64,000 bases of DNA from Phaeosaccion multiseriatum (taxonomy: Eukaryota > Ochrophyta, other classes), in NCBI GenBank assembly GCA_965112735.1, contig OZ218965.1, forward strand, positions 186,001 to 250,000. Reading direction: 5' to 3'. This document shows, one piece after another, positions 33,820 to 46,330 of this stretch. Every line of letters begins with the position of its first letter. Positions within the stretch are counted from its first letter, which is position 1. Under the pieces are notes generated by a model. The model was not told where the DNA came from, made no database searches, and saw only the letters and a program-made list of their open reading frames with translations. Both the position numbers and the translations under genes were made by a program.

Positions 33820-36800
33820 ATGTCTATTGTCCTCGAGGATCAGCGTAGAATACTCACAGCCGTCTTTCTCGCGACGAGCGGACCCGCTTGGTCTTACAAG
33901 GCAGGATGGAACACGGACGCTTCTTTGGAGAACTGGGTCGGAGTGCGCGTTGAGAATGACTATGTGGTGGAGCTTGACCTCGGAAGAATCGGCCTCAAAG
34001 GTAGGAGAGACGTGATTATGGTTGTTGCGCCTTACGTCCTGAAGAGTACGTCGTATTCTAAAGTTTTTCCAGAATGTTGGCAATGTTCTCTCCTTTTATT
34101 TGTTCTTTTATTCATGCAACAACACGTGATCGGTCTAGAATATTCGGGAAGGACGAAGCAAAGAGGGGCGAGAGATGTGTGAGGCAGGGGCATGATGTGG
34201 TAGTCCAGCGACTCGTTCGCGTCCCTTTCACTTCGTGTACCAAAGAGCTCCCCCCGCTCCGCAGGGAGGATTCCACCAGAGCTTGAAGGTCTTCAGAACC
34301 ATGAGAGACTGTCCCTCAACAACAATCAGCTCACTGATGAGTGGCACGAGCACCCGTTCGCGTCCCTTTCACTTGATATGAGTATGACCAAGGAACTTTC
34401 CTCCCATCCGCAGGGAGCATTCCACCCGAGCTTGGAAGTCTTCAGAACCTGACGGTGCTCAGCCTGTTGCGCAACCAGCTCTCCGGTGAGTGATACGCAC
34501 ACCCGTTCGCGTCCCCTTGACTTGATATGAGTGTGACCAGAGAACTCTCCTCCCATCCGCAGGGAGCATTCCACCCGAGCTTGGAAGTCTGGAGAAGCTT
34601 GAGAGACTGAACCTCTCCGACAACGCGCTCACTGGTGAGTGGTACGCACACCCGTTCGCGTCCCTTTCACTTGATATGAGTGTGACCAAGGAACTTTCCT
34701 ACCATCCGCAGGATGCATTCCAAGGGAGCTTGGACGCCTGGAGAAGCTGAAGGTATTAATCCTCTCCTACAGCAACGTCACTGGTAAGTGGTATGCGGAC
34801 CTGTTCGCGTCCCTTTCACTTGATATGAGTGTGACCAAGGAACTTTCCTACCATCCGCAGGATGCATTCCAAGGGAGCTTGGAAGTCTGGAGAAGCTTGA
34901 GCACTTGAGTCTCGCTGGCAGCAAGCTCACTGGTAAGTGGTACGCACACCCGTTCACGTCCCTTTCGCTTGATATGAGTTTGACCAAAGATCTTTCCTCC
35001 CATCCGCAGGGAGCATTCCACCCGAGCTTGGAAGTCTGAAGAAGCTGAAGGTTTTGAAACTCTCCCACAACAAGCTCACTGGTGAGTGGTACGCGTACCC
35101 GTTCGCGTCCCTTTTACTTGATATGAGTATGACCAAAGAGCTTTCCTCCCATCCGCAGGGAGCATTCCACCCGAGCTTGGACGCCTGGAGAAGCTGGAGG
35201 AATTGCGCCTCTCCCACAACAAGCTCACTGGTAAGTGTTATGCGAACCCGTTCGCATCCCTTTTACTTGATATGAGTATGACCAAAGAACTTTCCTCCCA
35301 TCCGCAGGGAGCATTCCACCCGAGCTTGGAGGTCTGCAGAACCTTAGGCTGCTGGACCTTGACGGCAATCTGCTCACCGGTGAGTGGTACGCATACCGTT
35401 CGCGTACCCCTGAATCGTTCGCGTCCACTTGACTTGATATTAGTCTGGCTGAAGAACTTCCCCACGTCTCAGGGAGTATTCCGCCGCAACTTGGACAGCT
35501 GTCAAACCTTCGAGAACTTTGCCTCGACATAAACAACCCCTCTCATTTGATAAGTATGACCGAAGAGCTCTCTCCTCCCATTGCAGGGAGTATTCCACCC
35601 GAGCTTGGAGGTCTTCAGAACCTTGAGATGCTGCAACTCAGCCTCAATAAGCTCAATGGTGAGTGAGTGGGACGCGAACCCCTTTCATTTGATATGAGTA
35701 TGGCTGACCTTTCCTCCCATTGCAGGGAGCATTCCACCCGAGCTTGGAGGTCTTCAGAACCTTGAGAGACTGTACCTCTTCACCAACTTCCTCACTGGTG
35801 AGTGGGACGCGAACCCGTTTGCGTGTTCGCGTCCCTTTCGCTTGATATCAGTGTGACCAAAGAACTTTCCTCCCATCCGCAGGGAGCATGCCGCCGCAAC
35901 TTGGGCAGCTTTCAAACCTTCGAGAACTATCGCTTTACAACAATAATCTAGAAGGTGAGTGGTGCGCGAACCCGTTCCCGACCCTTTGACTTGATATGAG
36001 GGTGACCAAAGAACTTTCTACCCATCCGCAGGGAGCATTCCACCCGAGCTTGGAGGTCTTCAGAACCTTACGGGACTGTCCCTCGACTTCAATAAGCTCA
36101 CTGGTGAGTGTAAGCACACCCGTTCGCGTCCCTTTCGCTTGATAGTCTTATAGCAAAGAACTTCCCCTCCGCCCCACAGGGAGCATTCCAAGGGAGCTTG
36201 AAAGTCTGGAGAACATTGAGCAATTGAGCCTCTACGACAACAAGCTCACTGGTGAGTGGTACGCACACCCGTTCGCGTCCCTTTCGCTTGATAATCGTGT
36301 GACAACGAACTTCCCTCCTCTCCGCAGGGATTATTCCACCCGAGATTGGAAGTCTTCAGAAGCTTGGGTATTTGAACCTCTCCGGCAACAAGCTCACTGG
36401 TGAGTGGTACGCACACCCTTTCGCGTCCCTTTCGCTTGATAGTCGTATGACAAAAGAACTTTCCCCATATCTCAGGGAGCATTCCGCCGCAACTTGGACA
36501 GCTGTCAAACCTTCAACAACTTTGGCTCAACGAGAACAGTCTAGAAGGTAGGTGGTACGCGCACCCGTTCGCGTCCCTTTCACTTGATATGAGTATGACC
36601 AAGCAACCAACGTTCGTCCCATCCGCAGGGAGCATTCCATCCGAGCTTGGAAGTTTGGAGCAGCTCAGGCGCATCTACCTCAACAACAATAAGCTCACTG
36701 GTGAGTGGTAGCATGCCCGCTCGCGTCCCTTCCACTTGGTGCTTTGGTACGGAACATGGCGAGATTTTTGATGAGAGCCAATTCTGAGTGGTCCGGCTCC

Positions 36801-39800
36801 GTGGTGACGGGAAGTAAGCCCCTACCGCCTTAAAAGACCACCGCCCATCCTCCGCCGCTCTACTCGCGTCGTGCCCTTGCCTGCAGGCTTTGCAACGGGC
36901 ACGAGTGAAGATTGGATACTCAACATTTGCGGTGAGGGCGTGACTGGCTACACTAACTTTCAGGTGCATGGTAACCCGCTGCAGTACCCGCCATTTGGGG
37001 TGTTGGAGCAAGGACGGCTCATGACGCAAAAGTACTTCCAAGACTTGCGCAAGGGTCGACGGGAAGTAAGGAGCCTCAAGGTCATGCTCTTTGGACCGAC
37101 AACTGTAGGCAAGACCAGGTACGGTATACCCTCTTCGTCACAATGTCCCTTCTAGCCAACTACGATGGGCGACAGAGGAGTTCGAGAGAACGGGAGAGGA
37201 GGGGAATTTTTCTGTCGTCATCACCCGCTGCTCTTGATTAGCTTCCAACATGCCTCCCCCCCCCCCGACGTTTCGTCCCTTGCTTGTGTCAGTTTGATGC
37301 GTAGCATCATAGAAGGGCGGCCCACAGCAACGGAGAACAGCAAGAAGCCGTCGACGGTCGGTGTTCACGTCCGGGGCTGCGAGCTGGAGAGACCGGGGCG
37401 TTCGGTTATGTCGTGTCGCTTCTTCGACTGTGGTGGTCAGCAAGACTATCACGGCCTCAGCAGCATGTTTCTCACTGAAGGAGCGGCCTACCTGCTGGTT
37501 TGGAGTCCGCCGGACGATTTGGAAGGCGCTGAGCTAAAGCCGTTCCTTGAAATGCTCCGGCACGGCGCTTCGAAGTCCACGGCGCTCCTTGTAGCGAATC
37601 AATGCGACCGGTGGGAGGAGGCTCAGGGCGATTTGAAGGCACACTGTGGGCGTATGCACGCGCATGTGAAGGAGGAGCTGCGGGAGGGGCGCATAGCGTT
37701 GGGGGAAGAAGTACACATGACGAGCTGCAAGGAGGAGGAAGGGCGGCGGGAGAAGGAGCTGAACGTGTTGGTGGAGACGTTAATGGGCCTAGGCCAGACG
37801 TTCGTAATGGGTCCCTTGCTCGAGAAAGCAGTGACCCTGGTGGGCGACATGGCAGAGAAGCACATCTTCCTGACAATGAGTGAAGTGGAAGAAGCCTGGA
37901 AGGTGAAGCTGCAGGAGGACGGAGTCGAAGACGAGGACAAGGAGCTCGCGGATGTGATGTTCCAGTGCGGAGTCAAAATGCTGTAAGTACGGGGGGGCTT
38001 CGGGGCGAGTGCGTGCGGAATTGAGCGCGCCTATGGGCTGGGTATGGTTAAGACTCTCAAGGTTTTGTTGGCGTGATGACGGTTCGGAACAAGGCCAAAG
38101 CTTATATATTGAGCCCGAGGCAAGAGGGAACGTAAGCACCCGTGGGGGGCGGGGGTAGCTACATCGCTTTCCCGTGCCTCTCTCATTGTATGTATCTCTC
38201 GGTGGCGTGCAGGGAAAGGAACGGAAGACTTGTGGTGGCTGGAGACGTGGAGAAAGGTGCAGCCGTTGTTCTTACGGAGGCGGCCTTGTTTTCCCAGTTG
38301 ATCAGTCCGCTCCTGACTCCGGCCGGTGACATCATTACCGACGGTGGTGAAGTGCTACTGGGTCGCAACAAGGTGTGTGTGTGTGCGTGTGCTTGAGGGA
38401 GATGGCAAAGAAAGAGAGGAATCAATAGAAGTTGGCCAGAGTTTAGTGATGTTGTGTCGTCCGTCTGACATGCCTCCCCCCTTGTCCACACGTTTCTCTC
38501 TGTTTGCCTCCATCTGCCTTATCCTCTGCATTGTGCTTTATTTGTGCCCCCCACCGAAGGGACTTCTGACACCCGCACTGAAGCCGAAGCGACAAGTGGA
38601 CGGCGCCTATGGACTTGAACTGGACAGGAATGCTGCCAACAAACTCAAGAAGGATGGGGTGCTGACGAGTGGTTTTGCCGGATCGGTCTGGAACGCTGTT
38701 CTTGTTCGTCACGGGGGGGGCGGGGGAAGGACTTTCGACCAACAACACGTGAGGGCTCTGCTGGGAAGGTTGGTGGACCTGGGCATCATTTTTGAGAAGG
38801 CTGAGCACGATAACGCCCCGGGAGGGGTCAATGGTGGTGGCACTGCTGCCAAGGAGCAAGAGCTCCAATTCGTGGTCTCCCTCCGCATGCCAGATGCGAT
38901 GGACAGCTCGAACGAGCGAGCGCAGAAATTAAAAAAAGCGGCAGATGATATCAGTCAGAATATGAAGGAAGGAGAGTACTTGAAGCAGGTGTCCCTCAAG
39001 CTGGAGCGCCCCCCTTCCCCCGGGACCATTGCCAGGCTGGTGTCTACTCTCTCCACCAAGGGACTCGGTGAGGTGGCGGTTGGCTGGAGGCAAGGGGCGT
39101 TGTTCGTCGATGCCCAACAAGCGTACATGGCCTTCGTCAGCTATGACTGGACGGAGCAACGCTTGTACCTGAAGGTGGCTGGTCAGTGGGAAGAAGGGGA
39201 GAAGCAGGTGAGGAAGAGGAAAGGGCGTCATATGCGTGGCCTGATGTACTCACCGTGCCGTCACTCTGACTCTCCAAGTTTTGCTTTTCCTCGTTTTTAT
39301 TTGCACTTCGTCAACACTGCATCCACCAAGTGCGACTCTTTCCCGACCGTTGCGATGGGCATGCTGCTCCGGCACACGGTCCGCCATCTCTCCTCCCACA
39401 AGTGCTCGTGGAAAGAAGTGTACGTGACCAAGGATCCCCTGAACGAAAAGTGGGGGCCGCTCTGTGAGGTAAGAGAGAGGAGGGGGGTTGTTGGTTGTAC
39501 ACACCTTGCTTGTTTAGTTAACAGTTGTCGAGGCTTCTCTCGTGCCGGATAAGTGTTGCTCTCAGCTTGCGTGCGGCTCACATACATCATAACCTGTGTG
39601 TTTTGGGACGGAACAGGGAGACCTTCAGGAATTCGGGTGTGTGCTGGATCCATCGCGGAAAGCTGATGCAGGCACAAACGAGCGGGGCCTGCTGTCTGAA
39701 TATGATGTCGAGCGGCTGATCGCTACACCCGTCTTGAGCCCCCGGTGGGCGCCGCCGACTCTGGCCACGAAGTGCTTCAGAGGCGAGTGGAAGACTGTGT

Positions 39801-40601
39801 GCGACAAGTTTGAAGGGGAGGCTTTCGTTACACTCCGGACTTGTGTGAAAGGTTTCGAGAAATACCAGGTACGAGGCTCAGTAGGTCTGTGTTGACGACT
39901 TTGCTCTCCGGGCAAAGCTTTGTGTTCTGATGCCGACGAATTCCTCTTGTCCCTCTCTTGTCTCAAAGGAATCCCTGCAGAAGGCGCGAGACGGGCTTCC
40001 CAACGTCGAGACTATTGAAATGAGCGACGGTAAGGGGTACCAAGTCTTCTTGAGCCACGCCGGGCCGGAGAAGCGGGGCATTGTGTATCTGCTTCACAGA
40101 TGTCTGTGGCAGAGAGGAATTCCGACTTTCTTGGACGAGGAAAGCCTGCAGGCAGGAGACCGCGCCGACCACAAGATGCTCCACGTTGCCCGCACCGCCC
40201 CGATTGGCGTGGTTGTGCTGAGTCCGTCTTTTGTGTGCCGAGAGTGGCCTCTTGAGGAGATGCAAATCTTCATGGACAGGGCGGAGGAGGAGGAAGCGGC
40301 GCTGGTGCCGCTATTCTTCGGGCTGACGGTTGAGGAATGCTGGGACACGGGCAAATTAGAAGATAACCATCCCGGCGTGAAGAAGACATGGGGAGAGTGG
40401 AGCAAAGGGGAGGGAGGGGATTGGGATTGGCTTGAGAAGGACAAGTTCAAGACAGCGGACGAGCTTGCGAAGGACCTGCTGGGGCGTGTGGGTACACACA
40501 CGGGTCTCCGCGATGACCACCAAGAAGATCTGTTTGCTTTCGCCAAAAGAGTGGCGAACAAGGTGGAAAGGGTATTGACGACGTTACATTCCAAGTCGTA
40601 A
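33820..40601 (+). CDS. LRR-Roc-COR-TIR receptor-like protein, gene 2 (chimera of genes 3 and 1)
   Basis: Exons: 33820-34000; LRR exons 34265-34336, 34414-34485, 34563-34634, 34712-34783, 34861-34932, 35010-35081, 35159-35230, 35308-35379, 35473-35658, 35726-35797, 35883-35954, 36032-36103, 36180-36251, 36328-36399, 36476-36547, 36629-36700; then 36887-37118, 37293-37982, 38213-38372, 38560-39468, 39617-39868, 39969-40601. If all exons are used: 1440 residues and 17 LRRs. N-cap and LRRs 1-8 are those of gene 3; from mid-LRR 8 on, the protein equals gene 1, including Roc (GPTTVGKT), COR and TIR (catalytic-position Glu about 1327). The donor after the first LRR exon is AT instead of GT (34337). 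Skipping that 72-nt exon would keep the frame (1416 residues). Otherwise the protein would truncate. Confidence 0.8.
34265..36700 (+). repeat. Tandem LRR exon-intron units of gene 2
   Basis: The first eight LRR exons start at exact 149-bp intervals (34265, 34414, 34563, 34712, 34861, 35010, 35159, 35308); the rest keep the irregular spacing of gene 1. The change of pattern coincides with the chimera breakpoint. Confidence 0.95.
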
Positions 40602-41339
40602 CCCTAAGCACTCTTTGTCTGCTTACTCCCCAGCCACCCTCACTCAGAGAGAGAGAGAGGCGCCAAAGCTTTTTACGGGCAGAACGAGAGTAAAATATAT
40701 TGAAACAATGCCTCGGGTTTCCGATTGGGCATGAACGAGTGGCCTACTCCACAGTCCCCCCTTAACACCTGTTGAGGGTATCCACCTTGTACGAAGGATC
40801 TTAAATCACTCCTTCTGCTTCTGTGTAAGACGGACAGGCAAGCCCCCCCCCCCTCCCCTCCCCTCCCCTCTCGAGTCTCTCGCGTCTTCCGCCGCTCTGC
40901 TCGGCAAGCGAGTGAGCGGTAGCGCTATTTTGTATTCTGCACATGCTGGAGAGCATAAGGACCGCCATCGTCGTGTTCAGGCCCTTGCTGCTTCTGTTGT
41001 ATCACCACCTGCTGCTACTGCTGCTGCTGCTGCTGTATCACCAACTGCCATCGTCGTGCCCAAGGCTCTTGATGAGGCGTCCGAGGCCAAAGCCGCAAAA
41101 GCGCCGCAGCAACACACCGAGTGTCCCCTGAGCCTGCCCCTGACCTTGACCTTGACCCTGACCCTGACCTGGAGCATGGGCCTGACCCTGACCCTGACCC
41201 TGACCTTGACCCTGACCCTGACCCTGGCCCTGACCCCGAGCATGAGCCTGGCCCTGAGCATGAGCCTGGCCCTGACGTTGACCCTTGGGCCCTGACGTTG
41301 GCCCTTTGGCCCTGACGTTGGCCCTTGGGCCCTGATCGC
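40602..41339. other. 3' flank of gene 2 (copy of 26110-26849)
   Basis: Duplicate of the gene 1 flank with a shorter AG run near 40645. It contains dispersed element copy 3 and the CCCTGA repeat (41133-41330). No gene seen. Confidence 0.6.
40777..41077. repeat. Dispersed about 300-bp element, copy 3
   Basis: Matches copy 1 as far as I compared it, as part of the right 14.5-kb unit. Confidence 0.85.
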
Positions 41340-41429
41340 TCAGATACGCTCCAGGGGCTTGATGCCGAGCAGCTCGAAGCATGTGCCCATGGCTCGCTTC
41401 GTGGCTTGGCACAGCAGGAGGCGCCCGTT
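41340..41429 (-). pseudogene. Isolated C-terminal exon of arginyl-tRNA synthetase, copy 2
   Basis: Same as the exon at 26850-26939, duplicated with the 14.5-kb unit. It has the same reading frame, ending LLGIKPLERI, and the same acceptor-like ggtgatacag. Confidence 0.65.
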
Positions 41430-41993
41430 CTGTATCACCAACACGGGAGCGTGGGGGGTGGGGGTGTCAGGACAGCGGGTAGGGGGTTTCAGGACAGTGG
41501 GTGGGAGGTGCCCATTTCGTATCACCGACGGGACAGGGCCATGCATACAGCAGCAGTTGGTGATACAGCGTCAGAGACATTGTGTCACAGGCATTATCTT
41601 AGAGTCAGTCTAGCACCCACAGCAAGTGCCCCACTCAATCCCTCACATACTCACTCACTCACGGACTTAATCACCCACCCACTCACCCACCCACTCACTA
41701 GTAACTGACTGACTCACTCACTCACTTCCTCACTGCCTCACTTACTCACTCACTGCCTCACTCACGCACGCACTCACTCCCTCACGCACGTACTCACTCA
41801 ATCACTCACGCAATCACTCACTCACGCACGTACTCACTCACTCACTCACGTCCACTGCCATCCACTGCCATCCCTCCCTCTCCGGGCGATGGGGCGCTCT
41901 CTCGTTTGTTCTGCTCCTGCCCCTTGCCATCCGCTGCCATCCTCCCTCTCTGACCCCCCAACGCCCCTGCTCTCCCCCCCCTCCTGTCCTCAG

Positions 41994-42740
41994 CTGGACC
42001 CCGACATGCTCAAGATGTCGTTTCCCGAGTGGAAGCTTTACCTCAAGACGTGCCCCAACAACGATGCCGGCAACAGGACTAGGCTCGAGAGCGGCTTCAT
42101 GATCGAAATTGCACAGGTCAGTCAGTCAGTCGGTCAGTCGGTCAGTCAGTCAGTCAGTCAGTCAGTCAGTCAGTCAGTCAGTCAGTCAGTCAGTCAGTCA
42201 GTCAGTCAGTCAGTCAGTCAGTCAGTCAGTCAGTCAGTCAGTCAGTCAGTCAGTCAGTCAGTCAGTCAGTCAGTCAGTCAGTCAGTCAGTCAGTCAGTCA
42301 GTCGGTCGGTCAGCCAGTAAGTCAGTCAGTTCTCGAGTCTGTCAGTCAGTCAGTGAATCAGTCAGTCAGTGAGTCAATCTGTCAATACGTTGGTCAGCCA
42401 GCGCTGTCAGTAGCGCAGTCAGTGACACGCCTCCCTGTCCTGACACATTGCTCTGTACCCGCTGTCCTGACACCTTGCATTGTACCCGCTGTCCTGACAC
42501 CTTGCATTGTACCCGCTGTCCTGACACCTTACACTGTATCCGCTGACCCCAAGCTTGACCCCGTGACATTGACATTGACATTGACATTGACATTGACATT
42601 GACATTGACATTGACATTGACATTGACATTGACATTGCCGCTCTCTACCCCCTGCCTCGTGCGTGCTCAGGAGGTGGCTATGGAGAGGCAGAAGAACGTG
42701 TGGGTCGATGGCAGCCTACGGGATGCAGAGCGGTATGAGG

Positions 42741-42772
<32 letters not shown>

Positions 42773-43554
42773 TGTGTGTGTGTGTGGGGTCGCCTGGGAT
42801 GAGGGCTGCGCACTCACCCCGCCACAGGGGGAGGGAAAGATGGACATGCAGGTAGAGAAAGAGAGAGGGAGAGAAAGAGAGCGAGAGAGAGAGAGCGAGA
42901 GAGCGAGAGAGAAAGAAAGAGAGAGAGAGAGAGAGAGAGCCAGAGAGAGAGAGAAAGAAAGAGAGCCAGAGAGAGAGAGAAAGAAAGAGAGAGAGAGAGA
43001 GAGAGAGCCTTCCGTCTGCAGACAGAAGCGCATTGGCCCCTTCTGACAGAGCGTGAGTATGTGCGTGTGTGTGTATGTGTGTGTGTGTATTTGTGCCCGC
43101 GCAGATCGTGTTCCGACAGATCCGCTTGAAGCGCCCCCACTACCGCATCGCCATTCTCTACGTGTTCGCCGACCGCGAGTGTGTGTTTCGAAGGGCCAAG
43201 GAGCGCGGCGAGCAGACGGGCCGTTTCGTGCCCGAAGAGGACATCGAGGACTCGCTGCAGAAGGTGCCCCTCACCGTAGAGAAGCTCATGCACAAGGTGA
43301 GTGAAACTGTCGGCAGCAGCGGGGCGGGCAGGGCCATGCACGGGTGGGGTTGTTTGGGTATACACAGGTTGGGCATACACAGGTTGGGCATACACAGGTT
43401 GGGCCACCGAGGAGTGATAAGCACTATAGGGGGAGAGTAAGCCCTTCCCACCAAAGCCCTTCCCGCCAAAGCTCTTACCGCCATGACCCTTCCTGCCGTG
43501 ACGTTTCATGACGTATGTCTCTGTCGCTCCACTGCCGAATGCCGCGCCCGCGGG

Positions 43555-43599
<45 letters not shown>

Positions 43600-44048
43600 T
43601 TGTGTGTATGCGTGTGTGTGCGTGTGTGTGTGTGTGTGCGTGTGTGTGTGTGCATGCGCAGGTGGGCTTCGTGGCGTGGATCGAGAACTCGGAGAATAAG
43701 GACACGTCCACCTCGGACCCCAAGCTCGTCAAGTACATGGAGAGCGAGAGCCCAGACCAGAGTACAGACCAGAGCAGCCAGCCGGGCAGTGACACGCGGC
43801 AGAGCGCAGGCAGACAGGTGCGGGGGGGGGCGCCGCGAGAGGGGTCAGTCAATCAGTCAGTCAGTCAGTCAGTCAGTCAGTCAGTCAGTCAGTCAGTCAG
43901 TCAGTCAGTCAGTCAGTCAGTCAGTCAGTCAGTCAAGTCTCTCAGTCAGTCAATCAGTCTGTCAGTCAGTCAGTCAGTCAGTATCAGTCAGTCAGTCAGT
44001 CAATCAGTGAAGTCAGTCAATCAGTGAAGTCAGTCAGTCAGTCAGTCA

Positions 44049-44087
<39 letters not shown>

Positions 44088-44124
44088 AGTCAGTCAGGCC
44101 CTCAGTCAGTCAGTCAGTCAGTCA

Positions 44125-44159
<35 letters not shown>

Positions 44160-46330
44160 AGTCAGTCAGGCCCTCAGTCAGTCAGTCAGTCAGTCAGTCA
44201 GCCAGTCAGTCAGTCAATCAATCTGTCAGTCAGTCAGTCCCTGAGTTCCTCAGTACCGTCATGCGTGCTCTGCTGTGCTCTGATGAAGTGTACTCTCTCC
44301 CTCTCTATATCAGAAGCCTCCCCCACCCCCCCCCCTCTCTTCCTCTCCCTTTCTCTCTCCTTCTCCTCACGCCCCCCCCCTTGTGTGTGTCCACCGTCTT
44401 CCTCTCGCGGCAGTGGGTGATGAACGAGAGGGGCAGCTGGGAGGAGATTTCGGACCGATTTGCCATACTCGCGGAGCTCGATCAGGTGAGAAGTGGTACA
44501 GCGCAATAAGCTAATGAGTGTCTGGCCGTGGCCCCCAGTAGCTACTAAGGGTTGGAAAGGGAAAAAGGGATACCCAGTGAGCACTAAGGGGCATTTATTG
44601 ACTTAATTGTCAGCACCAAGGGAGGCACAGGGGGGTCCTGACACGAGGCACCAGGGTGTGGGGGAGGGGGGTGTCCTCGGTGAACCTTCTCAGCACGTGC
44701 TGCTCGGGAGGGAGGTTGACCAAATTCCTCTTTTTGGTGCTGGTGTCAGCTCTCTCATGCCCATACACATGTTTCTGCTCCGTGAAACGCTGGTTGGTGT
44801 CAGGACCCGGCCACATGGCGGTGGTGGCTGAAGGAGCAAGTGGCCAAGAACGACGTCGTGGTGTTCGGCAAGAGCTACTGCTCCTTCAGGTTTGTGCTCT
44901 CGTTGTTGGCCATTCGGCACTCCTTGTGGAGAAGGTCTTTTCCTCTCGCCTGGCTGCCTCCTGATCTCGTCCTCCTCAAGTCCTCCTTAGTATCTGTGCC
45001 CACCACCCTTACTCCCACTCCCTCCTCTCGACGCCCCCCCTCCCTGTCGCAGCAACCGCTTGTTGGACTTGTTGCACAACCTTAAGGTGGAGTTCACTGT
45101 GGTGCAGGTGAGAGCTTCTCGGGAGGGGCAGGCAGGCAAGCGAATGGGGAGATAGGGAGCGACAATGTAGAGAGAGAGAGCCCTTGGGATCGATGCAACA
45201 GATGACAACTGTCTGGACCACCAACGCCTCTCTTCCGGCCGTGGGGTGCCATCGTCTTCGCTCACACGCCTGAATAGTTCTCTCTCTTTCTGCCTTACTC
45301 ATGTGTCTCTCTATCCCTCTCTGTCTGCCTCTCTGTTTGTCACTCTCTCTCTCCTTCTCTCGTCCGCTCTCTTTTGGCAGTTCGACGAGCTCCCCGGGGG
45401 GGGTGTCCCCCTGCAGCTCGAGCTCACCAAGATGACTGGCATCGCCACAGGTAAGGCATATGGGTCATCGGTGCTAAGGCATATGGGCCATCAGTGCTAA
45501 GGCATATGGGCCATCGGTGCCCCCCGAGGCCCGATGAAAGGAGAGGGTGTCCGGTGTGTGGTGTCGAACCCCCCCCCCTGACGCTCCCTCCTCCCTCCTC
45601 CCCCCTCTCTTGTCCAGTGCCCCAGCTCTTCAGCCACGGGCGCTGTTTGGGCGGCTGCAGCTCCTGTTTCGCGTTGCACGAGAAGGGTCTTCTCGAGCTC
45701 GCACTCAGCGGACCCCTCACAGCGCAAAGCCCTCCACAGGAGGGAAGTGGGGGGGGGGGGGTGGTGAGGAGGAAGCTCAGACTGAGGCAAAGAAAGTCCA
45801 TCAGCAGCTCCCCCTCTCCAAGCCGCAGTCACGAGAACCTCGCTCTTCTTGCGAGCAGTCCTTCCGTAGAGGCGCTGATGGGGGTGGGGGCGGCAGGAGG
45901 GGCAAGGGCATTGCATGGGTCAGGGGCAGGGGCACCCACCGGGGGACCGACGCAGGAAGGGAGGCGGGCAACAGTGGGGCCGTACGGGGGGGAGACGAAG
46001 CAGTGGGTGGTACAGCAGTTGGGCATACAGCACCTCTCAATGGACAACGACGAGAGCCTCCTTCCGAGCGGGGAGCGCTTGGAGACGCCGCAGCAGGGGA
46101 AGCACGAGAGTGTCGTCCCCAGCGGCGACAGGCGTATAGGCAGGCAGTCCAGCGGGAGGTGTATGGGCCGGGGTGGTCATCAGCTGCAGTGCCTGCCGCC
46201 CGTTAAGGAGGAACGGCCGGCAGGTCAGCGAACGCCCACCCCCGTAAGCCAACAAACGCCCTCCTCCCCAGTAAGCCAACAAACGCCCTCAGGTCAACCC
46301 ACCAGCTCGGACGAGGCCCGGCCCAAGTGA
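41994..46330 (+). pseudogene. 5'-truncated kinase-glutaredoxin copy 2
   Basis: Exons 41994-42116, 42671-42739, 43105-43296, 43662-43817, 44414-44485, 44804-44889, 45053-45107, 45381-45450, 45618-46330. Near-identical to copy 1, again without the Walker A exons. The G-run at 45749-45761 has 13 G instead of 14. The glutaredoxin frame therefore continues through VVRRKLRLRQRKS into a 200-residue Ser/Pro/Gln-rich tail ending with SSDEARPK at 46330, while copy 1 leaves this frame. One synonymous change (43236) separates the coding exons that I compared. Confidence 0.75.

Larger units (their letters stand above)
20837..35331. repeat. 14.5-kb tandem segmental duplication, left unit
   Basis: From the GTCT at the middle of LRR exon 3 of gene 1 to the same position in LRR exon 8 of gene 2. 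It is repeated almost identically at 35332-49864. Differences noticed: homopolymer and microsatellite lengths (C-run 22761, G-run 24987, AG-run 26154, CAGT tracts) and one synonymous change (28688 versus 43236). It holds the rest of gene 1, a dispersed element, an ArgRS exon, a kinase-glutaredoxin fragment and the 5' part of gene 2. Confidence 0.9.
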
